Part shown: positions 45,326 to 54,751 of the stretch, one piece after another
Layout: every line of letters starts with the position of its first letter
How positions within the stretch are numbered: position 1 is the first letter of the stretch
From: Sphingobacterium sp. CZ-UAM
GTDB lineage: Bacteria; Bacteroidota; Bacteroidia; Sphingobacteriales; Sphingobacteriaceae
Direction of reading: 5' to 3'
Assembly: GCF_002000245.1 (NCBI RefSeq)
Contig: NZ_MTCM01000002.1
Span: 372,001 to 436,000 of the forward strand
Length of the DNA stretch: 64,000 nucleotides
Made by a program: the position numbers and the translations under genes
The notes under the pieces: model-generated
What the model was told of the DNA's origin: nothing
What the model saw: only the letters and a program-made list of their open reading frames with translations
The model's database searches: none

Positions 45326-48295
45326 ATGAAAAAACTAAAAAAACTGGTGGTGTTGGCTTTGTGGGGGGTAATGGGGAGCTGGGCAATGGCGCAGCAGGCG
45401 GCTTATCAGTTGCCGGCCAAAGTGACTGGTCTGAAAGCTCCTGTACAATCCTTAAATGGCCAATGGAATTTCAAATTTGATCGCGGTTCGGCTTGGGAAA
45501 ATATTCAGGTTCCCGGGGAAGCTGTCATGCAGGGCTATGGTATTCAACACGACCAATCTATTTTTTATAGACGCAAATTTTTAGTACCCAGCCAGTATGA
45601 GGGAAAAAAGACGATCATTCGTTTTGATGGTGTGTATAGCTTTACCAAACTGAGCATCAATGGTAAAGCGGTGACAAGTCATCATGGTGGATTTACACGT
45701 TGGGAAGTAGATATTACACCTTATGTGATTTTCGGAAAGCAGAATGAAATTGAGCTTGAAGTACAGGATCAACTGGATGATATTTCTTATGCATCGGGCT
45801 ATGCACACCATCCGATAGGTGGGATCTTGCGGGATGTGACTTTATTTGCAACAGCGGCACATCCTGTGACCGACTTTAACATCGAAACAGCCTTTGACGC
45901 GTCGTATACCGACGCGCAGCTAAAATTGGATTTTGGCGGTTTTGTGGCCAAAGGGGCTACGATTACGTATACATTGACTGATCCGAACGGCAAAAGTATT
46001 ATCTTGGATAATCCTGAAAAACCAATTGTAGCGGGGGCCAACAGCCATGTGTTCCGTGTAGCTGCACCGCTAAAATGGGATGCCGAGCATCCAAATCTTT
46101 ATCGGTTGGATGTGGAAGTGAAAGAGCAGGGGAGGTCTACGTATGCCTTTCATAAATCGGTTGGGTTCCGCGAAGTAAAAGTGGTTAAAGACCAGCTTAT
46201 GGTAAACGGCAAACCTGTCAAGCTACGTGGCGCCAATAGGCACGATATGCACCCGACCTTAGGACGCAGTGCTTCGGCCTATTACGATAGCTTAGACGTT
46301 CAATTGTTTAAAGAAGCCAATATTAATTTTATCCGTACCTCGCATTATCCGCCCACAGAACGTTTCGTCGAATATTGCAACCAGTACGGTATCTATGTGG
46401 AAGTAGAGACTGCGATCTGTTTTGTGGATACTTATAGGCAAAAAAATTATGCACCCGGCGCCTCACAAAACGATCCGAAAAAGACGGATCAATACCTAAG
46501 TCAATCGCGTGAGATGGTCAATACCTTTAAAAGCCATCCAGCTGTACTTTTCTGGTCCATCGGCAATGAATCAATCTACGGCGACAACTTTAAGCAAAGT
46601 CACGACTTGGTGAAGCGCATGGATCCGACAAGACCCCTTATCTGGAGTTATCCGGGCTCTCAAACCACCGAACCTAAGATTTATGAACTTCTGAGCATGC
46701 ATTATCAGGACGTGTATGGTAACTTGACACAGTATGGCAAGACCACGCGTAACTTTGAGGGACATGGCATCCCGGCTTTATTCGATGAATGGGCTCATCC
46801 GGCCTGTTACACGTATAAAACCTTACAGGATGATCCGAATATCCGTGAATTTTGGGGAATCTCCATGGACATGATGTGGGGTGGGTTGTTTCCGAAGCAA
46901 GGGGGCCTTGGTGGTGCAATATGGGGCTATGTGGATGAGGTATTTATGATTCCACAGCAGCTGAAGAAGGGGACTGCTTTTTGGAAGGAATTTTCCCGTA
47001 CCGCCAAACCTGAAGATTTTCAGGGACAGGCGGTAGGTTACGGTGAATGGGGGATCGTCGATGTTTGGCGGCGCAAGAAACCTGAATTTTGGTCCACAAA
47101 AAAAGCGCAGTCTCCTGTATTGGTCACGTTGAAAGGAAAGATAATACCTGATTTTGCCCGCTTTCAGCCACTGACGATTCCCGTATACAATCGATTTGAT
47201 CATACTTCGCTCGAGGAAATTAAATTGGAATACACCTATGACGGAAAGACCTATACCCTAGGATTACCCAATATCGCACCGCATGAGAAAGGATATATTC
47301 AACTACCTGGTTTAGCTTGGCAACGGGGGGAACAACTGGCTTTGCGCTTTGTGGATAGCAAAGGGATGATACTGGATAGCTACCGTTATCATTTGGGAGA
47401 GCGTACTATTAAAATGCCTGAATCGACTCAGAATGGAGGTATTCAGCTTATTGAAGATTCTGGTCATTATCTGATTAAAGGCGAGGATTTTAACTTCCCG
47501 ATTTCAAAAACAACAGGTTTGATTGAAAATGCAACAATTGGCGGTAAAGTAGTTATACAAAAAGGTCCTTTCTTAAACATGGATATTAACCTCAATCATC
47601 TGACTGGTGCTGAAGTCCGCAAAAGTGCAAGCAAATACCTGCTCGAAGATAAAAATTGGCAATTGAGCAAGTTGGATGTACGCATCAAAGACAATTTGGC
47701 CCTGGTCTCGATTACGGGAAAAAATGGCAGTTTATCCATCCAGTTCGATCTAACTATAGATGGTAAAGGAGAAATGAAGACTTTATATCATACCCAGGGG
47801 GAGCCCAATGGCTACCTGCGCGAGATCGGAATTAAGTATTATCTCAGCAATGAACTCGATCGTATTACCTGGAGCAGAAATGGTTATTGGAACGATTATC
47901 CCCAAGAATCATTTGCGGGCAATGAAGGGGCGGCTAGCTTGTCTTATGTAGGTAACGCACAGTATGGCCAAGAGCCTAAGCAGCCATGGTACATGGATAC
48001 GCACAACTATTATTATTGGGCAGATAAAGGTGCACGCAGTCAGCATCCACTAACGCAGCAAGCAAAGGGAATGAAAGAGAATATATACTACTACTCCTTG
48101 GGTAGAGGGACAAAGGACCTCATGCATGTGGTTTCTCCATTGGGCGACAATGCTTGTCGTATGGATCGCCTGGAAAATGAACAGTTGGTTTTGTATGTAA
48201 ACAACAAATGGGATTATCCGGAAATTGCCTGGGGCAATTATTGCAAGACCTTGGAAGCTTCACCCTGTCAGGGAGCTATCACATTAAAATTCTAA
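45326..48295 (+). CDS. Secreted GH2 glycoside hydrolase, beta-galactosidase-like (first of two paralogues)
   Basis: 989 residues with signal peptide (ending AMAQQ). Jelly-roll domain (40-180), Ig-like domain (180-285), TIM barrel from VNGKPVKLRGANRHDMHP with acid/base Glu415 (FWSIGNES) and nucleophile Glu487 (ALFDEWAHP), then Ig-like and a C-terminal beta-sandwich of the beta-galactosidase small-chain type (about 700-989). Full-length similarity to the GH2 at 50654 shows they are paralogues. It likely removes a beta-linked terminal sugar such as galactose. First gene of the operon driven from the AraC intergenic region. Confidence 0.92.
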   Translation: MKKLKKLVVLALWGVMGSWAMAQQAAYQLPAKVTGLKAPVQSLNGQWNFKFDRGSAWENIQVPGEAVMQGYGIQHDQSIFYRRKFLVPSQYEGKKTIIRFDGVYSFTKLSINGKAVTSHHGGFTRWEVDITPYVIFGKQNEIELEVQDQLDDISYASGYAHHPIGGILRDVTLFATAAHPVTDFNIETAFDASYTDAQLKLDFGGFVAKGATITYTLTDPNGKSIILDNPEKPIVAGANSHVFRVAAPLKWDAEHPNLYRLDVEVKEQGRSTYAFHKSVGFREVKVVKDQLMVNGKPVKLRGANRHDMHPTLGRSASAYYDSLDVQLFKEANINFIRTSHYPPTERFVEYCNQYGIYVEVETAICFVDTYRQKNYAPGASQNDPKKTDQYLSQSREMVNTFKSHPAVLFWSIGNESIYGDNFKQSHDLVKRMDPTRPLIWSYPGSQTTEPKIYELLSMHYQDVYGNLTQYGKTTRNFEGHGIPALFDEWAHPACYTYKTLQDDPNIREFWGISMDMMWGGLFPKQGGLGGAIWGYVDEVFMIPQQLKKGTAFWKEFSRTAKPEDFQGQAVGYGEWGIVDVWRRKKPEFWSTKKAQSPVLVTLKGKIIPDFARFQPLTIPVYNRFDHTSLEEIKLEYTYDGKTYTLGLPNIAPHEKGYIQLPGLAWQRGEQLALRFVDSKGMILDSYRYHLGERTIKMPESTQNGGIQLIEDSGHYLIKGEDFNFPISKTTGLIENATIGGKVVIQKGPFLNMDINLNHLTGAEVRKSASKYLLEDKNWQLSKLDVRIKDNLALVSITGKNGSLSIQFDLTIDGKGEMKTLYHTQGEPNGYLREIGIKYYLSNELDRITWSRNGYWNDYPQESFAGNEGAASLSYVGNAQYGQEPKQPWYMDTHNYYYWADKGARSQHPLTQQAKGMKENIYYYSLGRGTKDLMHVVSPLGDNACRMDRLENEQLVLYVNNKWDYPEIAWGNYCKTLEASPCQGAITLKF

Positions 48296-48305
48296 TGATA
48301 TCGCT

Positions 48306-49937
48306 ATGTTGGCTTGGATTGATCAAATCATTTATCTGCTGTATTTTATTGTTGTCGGCGGCTATGGCTATTACATTTATCGACGCAAACAGAGTTCGGG
48401 TTCACTAACGCACGACTATTTTCTGGCGGAAAGTTCCTTAAGCTGGTGGGCAATCGGGGCTTCTATTATTGCTTCGAATATCTCTGCGGAGCAATTTATA
48501 GGGATGTCGGGCTCGGGTTTTGCGCTGGGACTGGCCATTGCATCCTATGAATGGATGGCTGCTATCGGACTAATTATTGTGGCGGTCGTGTTTTTACCCA
48601 TTTATCTGAAGAATAAGATTTTTACCATGCCTGGGTTTCTGCGTAAGCGTTTCGATCCACGGGTGAGTATGGTGATGGCTGTATTCTGGGTCTTGGTCTA
48701 TGTGTTTGTCAATTTGACCTCGATACTTTATCTGGGTGGTTTGGCCATTCAGTCGATTGCGGGGATTCCCATGGTTATAGCGGTTTGGTCACTGGCGGTA
48801 TTGGCCTTGATCATCGCCCTGGGCGGGATGAAGGTAATTGGCTACACCGACGTGATTCAGGTGGTCTTGTTGATTATAGGCGGGCTCACGACGACCTATA
48901 TCGCCCTCGATCTCGTGGCGCATACAAAGGGCATGGGACATTGGATGGACGGACTCCTTATCTTGAAAACGGAGGTGCCACAGCATTTTCATCTCTTTAT
49001 CGAAAAAGGACAGATGATAAAACCCGATGGTACCGATGCTTATATGGATCTGCCCGGATGGTCGGTTCTATTGGGTGGCATGTGGGTGATCAATCTATCG
49101 TATTGGGGATGTAATCAATATATTACCCAGCGTGCACTGGGAGCCAAAAATCTAAAAACAGCCCAAAATGGGATGTTGTTTGCAGCCGTGATGAAGCTGT
49201 TTATGCCCTTAATTGTGGTGCTGCCCGGCATTGCCGCTTATTATTTATACAAAGAAGGCTCAAATTTGAATTTTGCCCAGGGAATGCTTGAAGACAGTAC
49301 CGTGAAGCCCGATAAAGCTTATCCGCTGCTACTCTCGATTTTACCGACGGGCTTCAAAGGATTGGCTTTTGCAGCTTTAACGGCTGCTATCGTGGCCTCG
49401 CTGGCTGGAAAGGTTAATAGTATCGCAACGATTGTGTCTTTGGATATTTATAAAAATATAAAAGGCGATGCCGTGAGCGATACAGCTTTGGTGAAGCTGG
49501 GCAAAGTAACTGTACTGATTGCCTTGGTCATTGGTGCCTCCTTGGCTCCGCTATTGCAGCATCTGGATCAGGGCTTTCAGTTTATTCAGGAGTTTACAGG
49601 TTTTATCACACCGGGCGTATTGGCGATTTTTCTGATGGGTATCTTTACAACTTGGACAACACCTAACGCAGCATTTGCTGGTGCCATTTCTACATTTGCC
49701 TATTCTTTGCTCTTTAAAAATTTCTGGTTAGATCAAAGTCCCTTTATGAATCGCATTCTTGTGGTGTTTATATGTACCATAGCAACGATGGTATTGGTCA
49801 GCCTGCTGGGCAATCGAAACTATCGTAATGATACAGTAATCGTGAATAGAAATCTTTTTGTGACCTCCAGTGGTTTCAAATTAGTGAGTTTATTCATCCT
49901 GGGCGTATTGGTAGCCCTGTATGTCTTTTTGTGGTAA
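48306..49937 (+). CDS. Sodium:solute symporter (SGLT-like sugar transporter)
   Basis: 543 residues, about 14 transmembrane helices. Family signatures: ESSLSWWAIGASIIASNISA followed by EQFIGMSGSGFALG near the N-terminus, and GLAFAALTAAIVASLAGKVN in the middle with the sodium-site small residues. It imports the monosaccharide or acid sugar released by the flanking GH2 enzymes. It starts 10 nt after the first GH2 gene. Confidence 0.93.
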   Translation: MLAWIDQIIYLLYFIVVGGYGYYIYRRKQSSGSLTHDYFLAESSLSWWAIGASIIASNISAEQFIGMSGSGFALGLAIASYEWMAAIGLIIVAVVFLPIYLKNKIFTMPGFLRKRFDPRVSMVMAVFWVLVYVFVNLTSILYLGGLAIQSIAGIPMVIAVWSLAVLALIIALGGMKVIGYTDVIQVVLLIIGGLTTTYIALDLVAHTKGMGHWMDGLLILKTEVPQHFHLFIEKGQMIKPDGTDAYMDLPGWSVLLGGMWVINLSYWGCNQYITQRALGAKNLKTAQNGMLFAAVMKLFMPLIVVLPGIAAYYLYKEGSNLNFAQGMLEDSTVKPDKAYPLLLSILPTGFKGLAFAALTAAIVASLAGKVNSIATIVSLDIYKNIKGDAVSDTALVKLGKVTVLIALVIGASLAPLLQHLDQGFQFIQEFTGFITPGVLAIFLMGIFTTWTTPNAAFAGAISTFAYSLLFKNFWLDQSPFMNRILVVFICTIATMVLVSLLGNRNYRNDTVIVNRNLFVTSSGFKLVSLFILGVLVALYVFLW

Positions 49938-49959
49938 CATGATTTAATTGATATAAAAA

Positions 49960-50667
49960 ATGAAAGAAAACTATCTGGTGGAATGGGCAAATGATGAGGA
50001 GCTCTTTGAGCTGATCCGTAAGGAACTTTTTACAGCTGTCATTGGGGACGTCATGGATAAAATGGGATTGTTCCATCAATTTCTACCACCGAGTATAAGA
50101 CCGCTAAAATCCGATCTGTTTTTAATAGGCAGAGCAATGACGGTATTGGAAGCTGATGTCTGCGGGAATGCTGAAGAGCAATCGAAAAATCCGGTGCTGT
50201 CAAAATCATTTGGATTTATGCTTGAAGCCTTGGATGATCTGCGCCCGGGCGAGGTTTACATTTGCAGCGGCTCTTCGCCGGACTATGCGCTTTGGGGTGA
50301 AATCATGAGTGCAAGAGCAAAAGCATTGGGTGCGCATGGCGCGATTGTCAATGGCTACTCAAGAGACACCGTCGGGATCTTGGCGTTGGATTTTCCTTGT
50401 TTTTCCATGGGCTGTTATGCGCAGGATCAGGCACCGAGAGGCAAGGTTATTGACTGGCGTGTACCAATCCGATTTGGAAATGTCCTGATCAAGGATGGCG
50501 ATATGCTGATCGGCGATATTGATGGTGTCTGCGTAGTACCGCGCGAATATGAACAGGAGGTTTTCGCTCGGGCATTTGAAAAAGCCAGAGCTGAAAAAGT
50601 AGTATTGAACAAGGTTATGGAAGGCATGGGTGCCAAAGAAGCATTTGAAAAATATGGAATTATGTAA
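49960..50667 (+). CDS. RraA-like aldolase (HMG/CHA aldolase fold)
   Basis: 235 residues. Glu114-x20-Arg135-Asp136 (from GEIMSARAK to NGYSRD) matches the D/E-x20-RD metal and substrate motif of pyruvate aldolases of the RraA group. Other markers are AVIGDVMDKMG at the start, GAHGAIVNG and IGDIDGVCVVP. In catabolic clusters these proteins cleave 4-hydroxy-2-oxo acids to pyruvate plus an aldehyde or keto acid; the regulatory RNase E inhibitor is a different branch. Together with the dehydratase, SDR and SMP-30 genes downstream it could perform the final cleavage. It overlaps the second GH2 gene. Confidence 0.85.
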   Translation: MKENYLVEWANDEELFELIRKELFTAVIGDVMDKMGLFHQFLPPSIRPLKSDLFLIGRAMTVLEADVCGNAEEQSKNPVLSKSFGFMLEALDDLRPGEVYICSGSSPDYALWGEIMSARAKALGAHGAIVNGYSRDTVGILALDFPCFSMGCYAQDQAPRGKVIDWRVPIRFGNVLIKDGDMLIGDIDGVCVVPREYEQEVFARAFEKARAEKVVLNKVMEGMGAKEAFEKYGIM

Positions 50668-53560
50668 GGTCAAATTATCCAAAGGAAGCTGGTTGGCGCT
50701 GTTGTTGGCCTGTTCCAGCTTAGGAAATCTATCTGCGCAACAAGGTGGACAATTTTTGACGCCCTTGCCTGATCAATTGGTTATGACTAAAACCAGCCGC
50801 ATTCCTTTGAATGGACAATGGAATTTTAAGGTGGCCGACGCTAAACCCGTGGCCATTCAAGTACCTGGAGAATGGGAAATGCAAGGCCAACATGTTGCTC
50901 CGGGCGAAACCGCAGTGTATGAACGCTCATTTGACATGCCTGATGATTGGGAAGGCAATCCAGTATATATCCGCTTTGACGGTGTCAGTTCACATGCGCT
51001 TGTGAAAGTTAACGATCAGCTGGTCGGTGAACATGAAGGGGGATTTGTAGCTTTTCAGGTCGATCTGACCGGAAAAGTTAAGAAGGGTAAAAATAAACTG
51101 ACTGTAGAAATTCAGGCCAATACTATCAGTGATATTCTCTCCTGTGTATCTCAGTATGCGGCACATACTGTGGGTGGAATTTTGCGCAAAGCGACTTTGT
51201 TTACCGTGCCTAAGGTGCATATTTCGGATGCGCAGGCCGTCACAGATTTTGACTCAAAATATATTCATGCAACGCTCAAACTTGCAGGCTTGGTTCAAAA
51301 CAGTTCTAACCAGAAGCAACAGGTTTCACTGCGTTATGTGCTTAAAGATAGCAATGGAAAAATAGTTGTTGAAAAATCATCCGACCAGATTCAGCTTGGG
51401 GGAGGGAGTCATAAGCAGATCGAAAGTCTATTGACGGTGAAAAAGCCGATGCACTGGTCGGCCGAAACGCCTTACCTCTATGTGTTGGAAACAGCGCTGA
51501 TGGTGGATGGCAAGACCGTACAGATCAACATACAAAAAGTTGGATTTCGGGAAATTGAAGTGCTCAAAAATCAGTTGATGGTGAATGGTAAACCTGTCAA
51601 ATTGAAAGGAGTGAATAGGCATGCTGTACATCCGTTGAACGGTAGGGCTTCTGATCCAGCAATTGATCGGCAGGATGTTGTTTTATTTAAACAAGCCAAT
51701 GTCAACTATATCCGCACCTCGCACTATCCACCATCGGAAGAGTTTTTGAATGCAGCGGACGAGTTAGGTATGTATGTGGAGAGTGAGGCGGCTTTGAGCT
51801 GGATCCAGCATCATGCCTCACCAATCTGGCGCAAATGGGATTATAAAGACAAGCGTTTCTTGCCTGTCATGCTTGGCGCAAATATCGATAATGTGCTGGG
51901 CAACCGCAATCATCCCTCGATATTATTTTGGTCTTTGGGCAATGAATCGCATTGGAGCCCATTATGGGCGGAAGTCAATGCGCGTGTGAAAGCCTTAGAT
52001 CCAACGCGTCCGACGAGTTTTCATGACCAGACTTGGGGCGGATTTAACAATGGTGGGAGTAAAGCTGATATCGCCAATTACCACTATCCCGGCATTAACG
52101 GACCTAAGGCGACAGATACCATGACAAGACCGACTTTATTTGGTGAATACGCTCATTTGTCCACTTACAACAGGCGTGAACTGCTGACCGACCCCGGTAT
52201 CCGTGAGGCTTATAATGCACCCCTGGTCACTTTTGTTGATTCAATCTATAAACATTCGGCCAACTTGGGTGGCGCAATATGGAGCGGTATTGATGATAGC
52301 TTTCACCTTCCCGACGGACGTATTGTTGGGTATGGCCCTTGGGGTCCAATCGATGGTTGGCGTAGACCTAAACCTGAATATTTTGGCATGAAAAAGGCCT
52401 TTTCGCCCGTCAAGATCAGCACGCCGAAACTGAAGGATGGGAAAGTAGTGGTCGCTATTGAAAACAGATACGATTTTCTTTCGCTTGATCAGCTCAATCT
52501 GTTTGCCATCGTGGATGGCAAACAGATTCCTTTTAAGGCCCCAATCAAACCGCGAACAAGTGGAGAGGTAATATTACCGATTCAAGCTGATTATAGTTCA
52601 TTGCGGATTATTGCTATGGACAATCAGCAAAATGAGGTTGAAAATGAGCTATTTGAGAAAGTTGCTAAATGTCAGGAAAAGTTTTCGGCTACGGAACTAC
52701 AGCTCAAACAAGATTCGGCGTATATTTATGTCAAGCAAGGTATGGTAGATTATACATTCAGCCGAACCTATGGCAAATTGCTCGCTGTCCGAAAAAATGG
52801 GGAGCTGATTCTGACAAAAGGGCCTTCGGTTGCACTTATTGAATCCAATGCCGAGGATGGTGGTAAACCAAACGTGGCGGGGGAAACGTATCAAAATAAC
52901 ATAGCCCCATTGAAACAATATGAGCAATATACATTATTTGCGAATGCCATAGAGGCCAAACAGGCAGGCGACAGTGTAAGTGTTGTTGTGGATCTAACCT
53001 ACCAAAATGGAACAGGAAAGCAAAAATTTATTTTCCTTAAAAATGGCCTTTTACGGGTGGAATATGAGATGAACTATCAACAGGGGAAAGAAATGGATCT
53101 ATATCAATCCGGATTGATGATGGAACTGCCTTTATCTTACGGTAATCTCGCCTGGGCTCGGAATGGAACATTTTCGACCTATCCTGCCAACCATATCGGA
53201 CGTAATGAAGGCGAAGCGACATTGCACGCAGCAGCGCTGTATGAAGTGGAAGAGCACGGCAAGCCTCAGGCGAAAGATTGGAAAGATGATGCCAATATAT
53301 TGGGTTCAAACGACTTTAGGTCGACTAAAATCAATATTTACTGGGCAAGTTTGAAAAGCCCTATGGCAGAGATCAAAGTGATATCTAATGGACATCAGCA
53401 TACACGGGCCTGGAAGCAGGATCAGCATATTCAATGGTTGATAGCTGATTATTCGAATAATGGCTCAGAGCCTTTTTATGGCTCACCGCACAGTTATGGA
53501 CGTAAAAAGCTAAAAAAAGGCGACAAGTTAAGCGGACAGATTATTCTTAAGATAAAATAA
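50654..53560 (+). CDS. Secreted GH2 glycoside hydrolase, beta-galactosidase-like (second paralogue)
   Basis: Start at ATG 50654 (968 aa) preferred over 50630 because it shortens the overlap with the RraA-like gene to 14 bp and trims a charged extension from the signal peptide, which ends LSAQQ. Domain order equals the 45326 paralogue: jelly roll, Ig, TIM barrel (VNGKPVKLKGVNRHAVHP), acid/base Glu431 (FWSLGNES), nucleophile Glu498 (TLFGEYAHL), C-terminal beta-sandwich with ARNGTFSTYPANHIGRNEG. The two probably differ in linkage or aglycon preference. The overlap points to translational coupling with the RraA-like gene. Confidence 0.92.
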   Translation: MELCKVKLSKGSWLALLLACSSLGNLSAQQGGQFLTPLPDQLVMTKTSRIPLNGQWNFKVADAKPVAIQVPGEWEMQGQHVAPGETAVYERSFDMPDDWEGNPVYIRFDGVSSHALVKVNDQLVGEHEGGFVAFQVDLTGKVKKGKNKLTVEIQANTISDILSCVSQYAAHTVGGILRKATLFTVPKVHISDAQAVTDFDSKYIHATLKLAGLVQNSSNQKQQVSLRYVLKDSNGKIVVEKSSDQIQLGGGSHKQIESLLTVKKPMHWSAETPYLYVLETALMVDGKTVQINIQKVGFREIEVLKNQLMVNGKPVKLKGVNRHAVHPLNGRASDPAIDRQDVVLFKQANVNYIRTSHYPPSEEFLNAADELGMYVESEAALSWIQHHASPIWRKWDYKDKRFLPVMLGANIDNVLGNRNHPSILFWSLGNESHWSPLWAEVNARVKALDPTRPTSFHDQTWGGFNNGGSKADIANYHYPGINGPKATDTMTRPTLFGEYAHLSTYNRRELLTDPGIREAYNAPLVTFVDSIYKHSANLGGAIWSGIDDSFHLPDGRIVGYGPWGPIDGWRRPKPEYFGMKKAFSPVKISTPKLKDGKVVVAIENRYDFLSLDQLNLFAIVDGKQIPFKAPIKPRTSGEVILPIQADYSSLRIIAMDNQQNEVENELFEKVAKCQEKFSATELQLKQDSAYIYVKQGMVDYTFSRTYGKLLAVRKNGELILTKGPSVALIESNAEDGGKPNVAGETYQNNIAPLKQYEQYTLFANAIEAKQAGDSVSVVVDLTYQNGTGKQKFIFLKNGLLRVEYEMNYQQGKEMDLYQSGLMMELPLSYGNLAWARNGTFSTYPANHIGRNEGEATLHAAALYEVEEHGKPQAKDWKDDANILGSNDFRSTKINIYWASLKSPMAEIKVISNGHQHTRAWKQDQHIQWLIADYSNNGSEPFYGSPHSYGRKKLKKGDKLSGQIILKIK

Positions 53561-53572
53561 AATAGTAGAGCA

Positions 53573-54739
53573 ATGAAGATTATAGACGTTAAAGTCTGGT
53601 TGGTTGAAGGCGTAAAATACAATTGGACTTTAGTAAAGATTTATACCGATACAGGGCATACTGGTGTTGGTGAAGCGACCAACTGGCCTGGTAGTCCAAT
53701 AGTTTATGAAGCGGCCAAACATGTGGGGCAGCGGATTATAGGCTTGGATCCGATGAAAACAGATTTTATCTGGACCAAACTCTACCGCGATCTCAATTGG
53801 ATCGGACCCTATGGTGCAAGTATGTGTGCCATTTCGGGTATTGACATGGCCTTATTGGATTTGAAAGGTAAGGTGCTTGGGGTACCTTGTTACGAACTGT
53901 TAGGGGGCGCTTTCCGTAAAGAGATTTTGTTGTATGCCAACTATTGGTTTACTGGTGGTGGACATAATCCCGAAGACTATGCGCGACAAGCACGAGCAGT
54001 CAAAGAAGCCGGTTTTACAGGATTAAAATTTGATCCTTTTGCGCATACAAACTACCTTTATGGGGAAGATCTGGCAGCAAATCTGACCCTGACTGCCGAA
54101 CAGCAAGATCTCGCTTTTGAAGTGAGTAAAGCTGTTCGCGAGGGGGTAGGCCCCAATTTTGACATTATGATCGAGACACATGCCATGTTAAATTACCGTG
54201 TCGCTGTACAAATGGCGCAGCGCCTCTCGGAGCTGAATATTACCTGGTATGAGGAACCAGCAGGACCCGAAAATGCCGATAACTTGCGCGCCATGAGGGA
54301 GCGTATTCCCTCGAATGTGTCAATTTGCGTAGGAGAAAGACATTATACCCGCCATGGGATTAGGCCGGTATTGGAAAAAAATATCTGTGACATTATGATG
54401 CCTGATATTACGCGTTGCGGTGGGCCTTCGGAAATGAAGCGTATGGCAACAATGATGGAAGCATATAATGTATTATTGGCACCACATAACCCCAATGGGC
54501 CACTTTCCACCTTGGCCAGTGCGCATGTCTGTGCTTCAGTACCAAATTTCTTCAGACAGGAATTTATGTTCAATGATGTGCCCTGGCGCGATGAAGTCAT
54601 TGATCATTCGATTAAAGATATGGTGAAAAATGGCCATCTGGTCTTGAGCGAAAGACCGGGATTGGGGGTAGATTTGATCGAAGAAGAAATGTTAAAACAT
54701 CCTGGAGTATTGGAACATAGACCGGGGTTTTATGTGTAA
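53573..54739 (+). CDS. Enolase-superfamily acid-sugar dehydratase (mandelate racemase-like)
   Basis: 388 residues. Capping domain 1-120, then the barrel with metal ligands Glu201 (MIETHAML), Glu227 or 228 (WYEEP) and Glu255 (CVGE), and likely base His203 and His305 (LAPHNPNGPLST). The Glu-Thr-His at 201-203 replaces the Asp-x-His seen in DgoD galactonate dehydratase; the LKFDPF strand (151-156) takes the place of the KxK found in racemases. It probably dehydrates an aldonic acid, such as galactonate or fuconate, to the 2-keto-3-deoxy acid. It lies 12 nt after the GH2 gene and 12 nt before the SDR. Confidence 0.9.
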   Translation: MKIIDVKVWLVEGVKYNWTLVKIYTDTGHTGVGEATNWPGSPIVYEAAKHVGQRIIGLDPMKTDFIWTKLYRDLNWIGPYGASMCAISGIDMALLDLKGKVLGVPCYELLGGAFRKEILLYANYWFTGGGHNPEDYARQARAVKEAGFTGLKFDPFAHTNYLYGEDLAANLTLTAEQQDLAFEVSKAVREGVGPNFDIMIETHAMLNYRVAVQMAQRLSELNITWYEEPAGPENADNLRAMRERIPSNVSICVGERHYTRHGIRPVLEKNICDIMMPDITRCGGPSEMKRMATMMEAYNVLLAPHNPNGPLSTLASAHVCASVPNFFRQEFMFNDVPWRDEVIDHSIKDMVKNGHLVLSERPGLGVDLIEEEMLKHPGVLEHRPGFYV

Positions 54740-54751
54740 ATTTAATGTTAA

